From Bacillota bacterium (GTDB taxonomy: Bacteria; Bacillota; Clostridia; Peptostreptococcales; Anaerovoracaceae), in NCBI GenBank assembly GCA_017619905.1, contig JAFZRK010000087.1:1-8903 (forward strand): DNA of 8,903 nt, written 5' to 3'. The notes beneath the pieces are model-generated. The model searched no databases. It saw only the letters and a list, made by a program, of their open reading frames with translations, and was not told the origin of the DNA. The position numbers were made by a program, and so were the translations under genes. This document shows, piece after piece, positions 5,907 through 8,903 of this stretch (positions are counted from its first letter, which is position 1; every line of letters starts with the position of its first letter).

Positions 5907-7598
5907 CTACCAGAGACCCGGTATGCTCAGGGGATCGACTCCCTGTTTGTAGACTTTGGAGAAGACTTCCAGCATGTCTGCCGGACTCTGTCCGTATGCC
6001 CAGCACGCGGTCCCCGCTATTCCGGAGCTCTTTACGTAGTTGAGCTTGAAAGCCATGGAACGCGTGTCTTCCACCCAGATCTTTACGGTCTGTCCGGAGG
6101 CATCGGTGTAAGTTACTATGTACTGGCCTTCTTCCTCGCTCCATACCGGAGTCGCTCCGCTGGCGGCTATGTCTGCCAGCGAGGTCTTGATGCTTACCGC
6201 TGAAACGTCCGTCAGATCGCCCGCGGAGTCGAAGAACCATTCCTGAGTGAAGAAGGGGACTCCAAGCAGCACCTTGCCGGGTCCGACGATACTAATAAGA
6301 TCGTCCGTCGTGGACGTGAACCACTCAGGCGACATGGTGGAACCGGCGCCCACCGCTTTGCTGTAGTGCTCCTCGTAAGCCATGGGGCAGATATAATCCA
6401 CGACGCTGCCCATGGCGGCGAAGTCGTAGTAGTTTCTCCAGTAGCTGTTGGCGACGGGCGTATCCACGGAAATGGTAAGCCCCAGCTTGTTGCAGTGCTT
6501 TGCGAGCTCCTGGATGAACGCCGTGTAGTATTCCTTTATGACGGATTTCTCCATGGCCTCGAAGTCCACGTTTATCCCGTCCGCGTCGTACAGGCAGGCG
6601 TAGAGCAGATACTGGGCCACCGCCTTGTTCCGCAGCGTTGTGTTCTTAAGCACTGTTGAGGTATATGCGGAAGATCCGGAACTGTCGAAATTGTTGTTTA
6701 TGCAGATCCATACCTTAGTGCCGTAGGAATGGCAGAGCTCCACGAAACCGTACTCGCAGTTGTTCCTGACGGTCCCGCCGCCGTTGACTTCAAGCCGCAT
6801 CCAGATGGGGGACAGAACGTCGATTCCGTCGTTAGCTGCCGGCGCGAGCTCCGTCCTTATTCCGGCCATGAGCCATGCCAGGTTTATCCCGGTGGTAAAC
6901 TTGTCCTTCGCACGGTTGTTCTGGATGTATCTCTTGACAGTGGATCCGCTCTGCACCTGGAAGTCCGCCTTGCTGACGTAGTACTCCGCGCCCTGAAGAT
7001 CCCTTACCTTGTAGAGGGACGCGGTCTCGGAAACTATGGTGTAGTTCCCGCCGTAGGCCATGGTAAGGCCGGACCCGATCGCGTGTCCTTTCATGCTTAC
7101 CGCAGAGGCGCCGGCCCCGGAGACAGCGATCCTGGACAGGTCCTTGTAGGGGTAGAGGTAGACGGCCCCGTCCTTGTATTCGTACTGTATCTTGCAGAGC
7201 TGGCTGATGCTTCCGAGCGAGATGTGATATGCGCTCTTGAAGAATTTTATGGGAAGGTAGACTCTTCCGGCGTTGTTCTTTATGAAGTTTGTGGTCTCGG
7301 CGTCCCCGAAGAACATGTCCATGTCGGACGAGTTGAAATACGCCTTGTTTTCCGAGGTGTCGAAGGTGAAGCCCGTGGTGTCGCCGTACTGCCTGATGGT
7401 GTTGAGGTTAAGGTAGATGTTGCCCTTTATGGTGTAGGCGATATCGCTTGTTTTGGAACCGTTTACATAGACGTCGATCTGAACTTCGTCGTTGTAGGCG
7501 GGGGGAGTGTCCGCAAAGCAAACAACGCTTGCGGCGATCACAAGCGCAATAAAAATAAACGCAATGGAAAATAATTTGCTGACCTCTTTACCCCTCAT
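5907..7598 (-). CDS. Secreted GH18-family hydrolase, SleL/YaaH-like, with Cu-amine-oxidase-like N-domain (563 aa)
   Basis: This is an exported glycoside hydrolase of family 18, probably acting on cell-wall or spore-cortex glycan. The chosen ATG 7598 starts a clear signal peptide (MRGKEVSK, then hydrophobic residues 9-28, cleavage likely after Ala29). An upstream in-frame TTG at 7637 is rejected because it is part of the -35 box. Residues ~38-150 resemble the copper-amine-oxidase N-terminal-like domain (VYVNG, YLPIKFF). An SH3-like stretch at ~175-215 is possible. The GH18 barrel starts near 235. The active-site strand is DGINVDFE at 340-347, with Asp345 and catalytic Glu347. Later blocks DYICPMAYEEHY (401-412) and GVPFF (446-450) fit the family. 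I see no LysM repeats or C-terminal anchor. No Shine-Dalgarno precedes the ATG. A role in spore germination is possible but unproved. Confidence 0.85.
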   Translation of the reverse strand: MRGKEVSKLFSIAFIFIALVIAASVVCFADTPPAYNDEVQIDVYVNGSKTSDIAYTIKGNIYLNLNTIRQYGDTTGFTFDTSENKAYFNSSDMDMFFGDAETTNFIKNNAGRVYLPIKFFKSAYHISLGSISQLCKIQYEYKDGAVYLYPYKDLSRIAVSGAGASAVSMKGHAIGSGLTMAYGGNYTIVSETASLYKVRDLQGAEYYVSKADFQVQSGSTVKRYIQNNRAKDKFTTGINLAWLMAGIRTELAPAANDGIDVLSPIWMRLEVNGGGTVRNNCEYGFVELCHSYGTKVWICINNNFDSSGSSAYTSTVLKNTTLRNKAVAQYLLYACLYDADGINVDFEAMEKSVIKEYYTAFIQELAKHCNKLGLTISVDTPVANSYWRNYYDFAAMGSVVDYICPMAYEEHYSKAVGAGSTMSPEWFTSTTDDLISIVGPGKVLLGVPFFTQEWFFDSAGDLTDVSAVSIKTSLADIAASGATPVWSEEEGQYIVTYTDASGQTVKIWVEDTRSMAFKLNYVKSSGIAGTACWAYGQSPADMLEVFSKVYKQGVDPLSIPGLW

Positions 7599-7607
7599 AA
7601 CGAAAAC

Positions 7608-7637
7608 ATTATAATTTATGGTATAATGTGTTGTCAA
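7608..7637 (-). promoter_or_regulatory. Strong promoter of the GH18 gene
   Basis: On the minus strand, TTGACA (7632-7637) and TATAAT (7608-7613) are both perfect consensus, 18 bp apart. An A/T-only stretch upstream of the -35 (about 7638-7672) resembles an UP element. The start would be near 7601, only 3 nt before ATG 7598. Confidence 0.8.
7619..7627 (+). promoter_or_regulatory. Extended -10 box of the metallophosphoesterase gene
   Basis: TGGTATAAT on the plus strand is a consensus extended -10. No -35 is recognised at the proper distance. A start near 7634 gives a leader of about 77 nt. This box lies in the spacer of the opposing GH18 promoter. Confidence 0.5.
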
Positions 7638-7710
7638 TTAAAAATATTTACATAATATTTATATATGTATTTATGAGTAGGCAACGGAGCAATCATCCGG
7701 AGGGACGGCT

Positions 7711-8412
7711 TTGGCGCATCTTTATGCAATAGCGGATCTGCATCTGTCGCATGATCCGGCAATAGGCGACAAGAACATGGACGTCTTTGGAGGTGCGTGG
7801 AAGGACCACGACGAGCGCCTCCGCGATATTTGGCTGCGCCTCGTGGAGCCGGAGGACACCGTGATAATAGCCGGGGACATAAGCTGGGCCCTTAAGCTGC
7901 AGAACGCGCTGGCGGACCTGGAGTGGCTGGATCGGCTTCCCGGGACCAAGCTGCTTATTCGCGGCAATCACGACCTCTGGTGGACCTCCATGAAGAAGAT
8001 GCGCGGGCTGTACGGAAGCGTTCGTTTCATCCAGAACGACTCCTGCGAGCTGGAGGACTGCGTCGTCTGCGGCAGCAGGGGATGGATATGCCCCGGAGAG
8101 CCGGACTTCTCCGAGGAGACCGACAGGAAGATATACGAGAGAGAGATCCTGCGGCTGGAGATGTCGCTCAAGAGCGCGTCGGAATGCGGCAAGGAGATCA
8201 TCGCAGCAATGCATTATCCGCCCATGAACAGGCGCTTCGAGCCGTCCGGCTTTACGGAACTGTTCAGGGCTTACGGTGTGAAAAGGGTGGTCTACGGGCA
8301 CCTTCACGGCGAGAACGTCTTTAAGAACGGACCGCAGGGAGAGATAGACGGTATAGAATACCGGCTCGTCTCGCTGGACAAGCTTCAGGCCGCGCCTCTC
8401 AGGATACTCTGA
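7711..8412 (+). CDS. Calcineurin-like metallophosphoesterase, COG1768-like (233 aa)
   Basis: This is a predicted cytosolic two-metal phosphoesterase. The metal-binding motifs occur in the usual order: DLHLS (Asp9, His11), GDIS (Asp56), GNHD (Asn86, His87), AMHYPP (His168) and GHLHG (His197, His199). It resembles the clostridial predicted phosphohydrolases of COG1768; the substrate is unknown. The start is TTG 7711, supported by GGAGG at 7699-7703 with a 7-nt spacer and by an N-terminus (AHLYAIADLHLS) that begins just before the first motif, as in the family. No signal peptide or membrane segment is visible. It is divergent from the hydrolase gene and has its own promoter, so it is not clearly tied to either neighbour. 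I see no clear terminator after it. Confidence 0.88.
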   Translation: MAHLYAIADLHLSHDPAIGDKNMDVFGGAWKDHDERLRDIWLRLVEPEDTVIIAGDISWALKLQNALADLEWLDRLPGTKLLIRGNHDLWWTSMKKMRGLYGSVRFIQNDSCELEDCVVCGSRGWICPGEPDFSEETDRKIYEREILRLEMSLKSASECGKEIIAAMHYPPMNRRFEPSGFTELFRAYGVKRVVYGHLHGENVFKNGPQGEIDGIEYRLVSLDKLQAAPLRIL

Positions 8413-8472
8413 GCCGGGGAGCGCGTTGGGTCCGCTTTCGCATGGCGCACTTCGATATCGCTTTTACAATAC

Positions 8473-8501
8473 TTGAAAAACCTCCGGCTCCGTGTTAATA
8501 T
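8473..8501 (+). promoter_or_regulatory. Promoter of the lipid kinase gene
   Basis: TTGAAA at 8473-8478 and TAATAT at 8496-8501 are 17 bp apart. A TGT extension precedes the -10. A start near 8508 would give a short leader holding GGAG at 8516-8519. The rest of the 118-bp gap after the phosphoesterase shows nothing else I can support. Confidence 0.62.
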
Positions 8502-8530
8502 ATTCAAGTTAGCGCGGAGCATTACTGATA

Positions 8531-8903
8531 ATGAAGCACATATTTATTCTCAACCCTGTCGCGGGAAACGGATACGCGGAAAAGAATCTGCTTCCCAGGA
8601 TAATAGCGTTTCTTAAGACGACGGACCTGGATTACGAGATCCACAGGTCTTTGAATAAGGAAGAGATCGGGACCTACGTAAAGCAGAGGGCTTCGGTCGG
8701 CGACGAGGTAAGATTCTACGCCATTGGCGGCGACGGAACTCTTTGCGACGTCGTGAACGGCGCCATAGGCTTTAAGAACGCGGAGGTCGCGGTCATCCCC
8801 TGCGGCACGGGCAACGATTTCGTAAGGAACTTCACCGGCAGGGAGAACTTCCTGGACATAGGCAGGCAGCTGTCCGGCAAGGTCGTACCAATAGACGTCA
8901 TAA
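8531..8903 (+). CDS. Diacylglycerol kinase / YegS-like lipid kinase, 3'-truncated
   Basis: Only the first 124 residues are in the window; the frame runs off its end. Members of this catalytic family phosphorylate diacylglycerol or related lipids with ATP, recycling them into phospholipid synthesis. Visible motifs are NPVAGNG at 8-14, the nucleotide-binding GGDGT at 66-70 and PCGTGNDF at 90-97. All are in the order and spacing of the DAGK catalytic domain. ATG 8531 has GGAG at 8516-8519 with an 11-nt spacer, and the protein begins right at the first family strand (MKHIFILNP). Substrate cannot be told from this part: diacylglycerol (DgkB type), sphingoid-like lipids and other lipids remain possible. 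Confidence 0.88.
   Translation, partial: MKHIFILNPVAGNGYAEKNLLPRIIAFLKTTDLDYEIHRSLNKEEIGTYVKQRASVGDEVRFYAIGGDGTLCDVVNGAIGFKNAEVAVIPCGTGNDFVRNFTGRENFLDIGRQLSGKVVPIDVI

Noticed and set aside
6729..7574. Long plus-strand open frame (281 codons) opposite the GH18 gene
   Set aside because: It is antisense to a gene with a signal peptide and catalytic motif; the translation shows no family features.
7599..7637. N-terminal extension of the GH18 protein from TTG 7637
   Set aside because: That TTG is part of the -35 box TTGACA, so it would not be transcribed from the gene's own promoter, and the signal peptide starts naturally at ATG 7598.
7673..7732. 19-codon plus-strand leader frame overlapping the TTG start of the phosphoesterase
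   Set aside because: It lacks a Shine-Dalgarno, and the GGAGG inside it is well placed for TTG 7711. An attenuating upstream frame is possible but unsupported.
8413..8470. Possible terminator after the phosphoesterase
   Set aside because: Only a short CGATATCG palindrome followed by CTTTT is present; the stem is too weak to call.

Overview
The window looks like a contig end from a Clostridia-class Bacillota genome, moderately GC-rich and possibly an uncultured gut anaerobe. Three things point there: a fused IspH-ribosomal protein S1 gene, a clostridial-type Tad pilus cluster with a DUF5702-like protein, and a SleL/YaaH-like GH18 hydrolase. This assignment is inferred from gene content and protein resemblance; I have no taxonomic search. 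The first 25 bases are not genomic. They match the 3' end of the Illumina read-2 adapter, so the contig starts at a library artefact and the first gene is cut there.

Bases 26-3058 (+) hold the tail of a Tad/type IVb pilus operon. In order: a 5'-truncated TadC-like inner-membrane platform protein, a 58-residue Flp-like pilin, a short TadE-like pseudopilin, a DUF5702-like pseudopilin, and a second TadE-like protein ending in two Cys/His metal-site repeats. Spacing is tight (12 nt, then 13 nt, then a 4-nt overlap, then a 29-nt overlap), as expected for translational coupling. The ATPase, TadB, prepilin peptidase and TadZ genes are not visible and presumably lie upstream of the break.

A shikimate-kinase-family gene (3116-3622, -) converges on the pilus operon and diverges from the IspH-S1 gene (3721-5781, +). 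The fusion has its own good promoter, a strong ribosome-binding site and a strong Rho-independent terminator. Inside it, at the IspH/S1 junction, sits an AT-rich stretch with a TATAAT box, a perfect AAGGAGG and an in-frame ATG. The 400-residue S1 protein may therefore also be made alone.

A secreted GH18-family hydrolase (5907-7598, -) follows, with a copper-amine-oxidase-like N-terminal region. It is divergent from a TTG-initiated metallophosphoesterase (7711-8412, +), and the two promoters overlap. The window ends inside a diacylglycerol/lipid kinase gene (8531-8903, +) that has its own promoter.

I see no tRNA, rRNA, CRISPR array, transposon or phage gene. The points most worth a second look are the internal S1 start signals, two minus-strand genes whose -10 boxes sit so close to their ATG that the transcripts would be leaderless, the TadE-like gene whose prepilin motif lies upstream of its only possible start codon, and the tandem Cys/His repeats in the last pilus gene.
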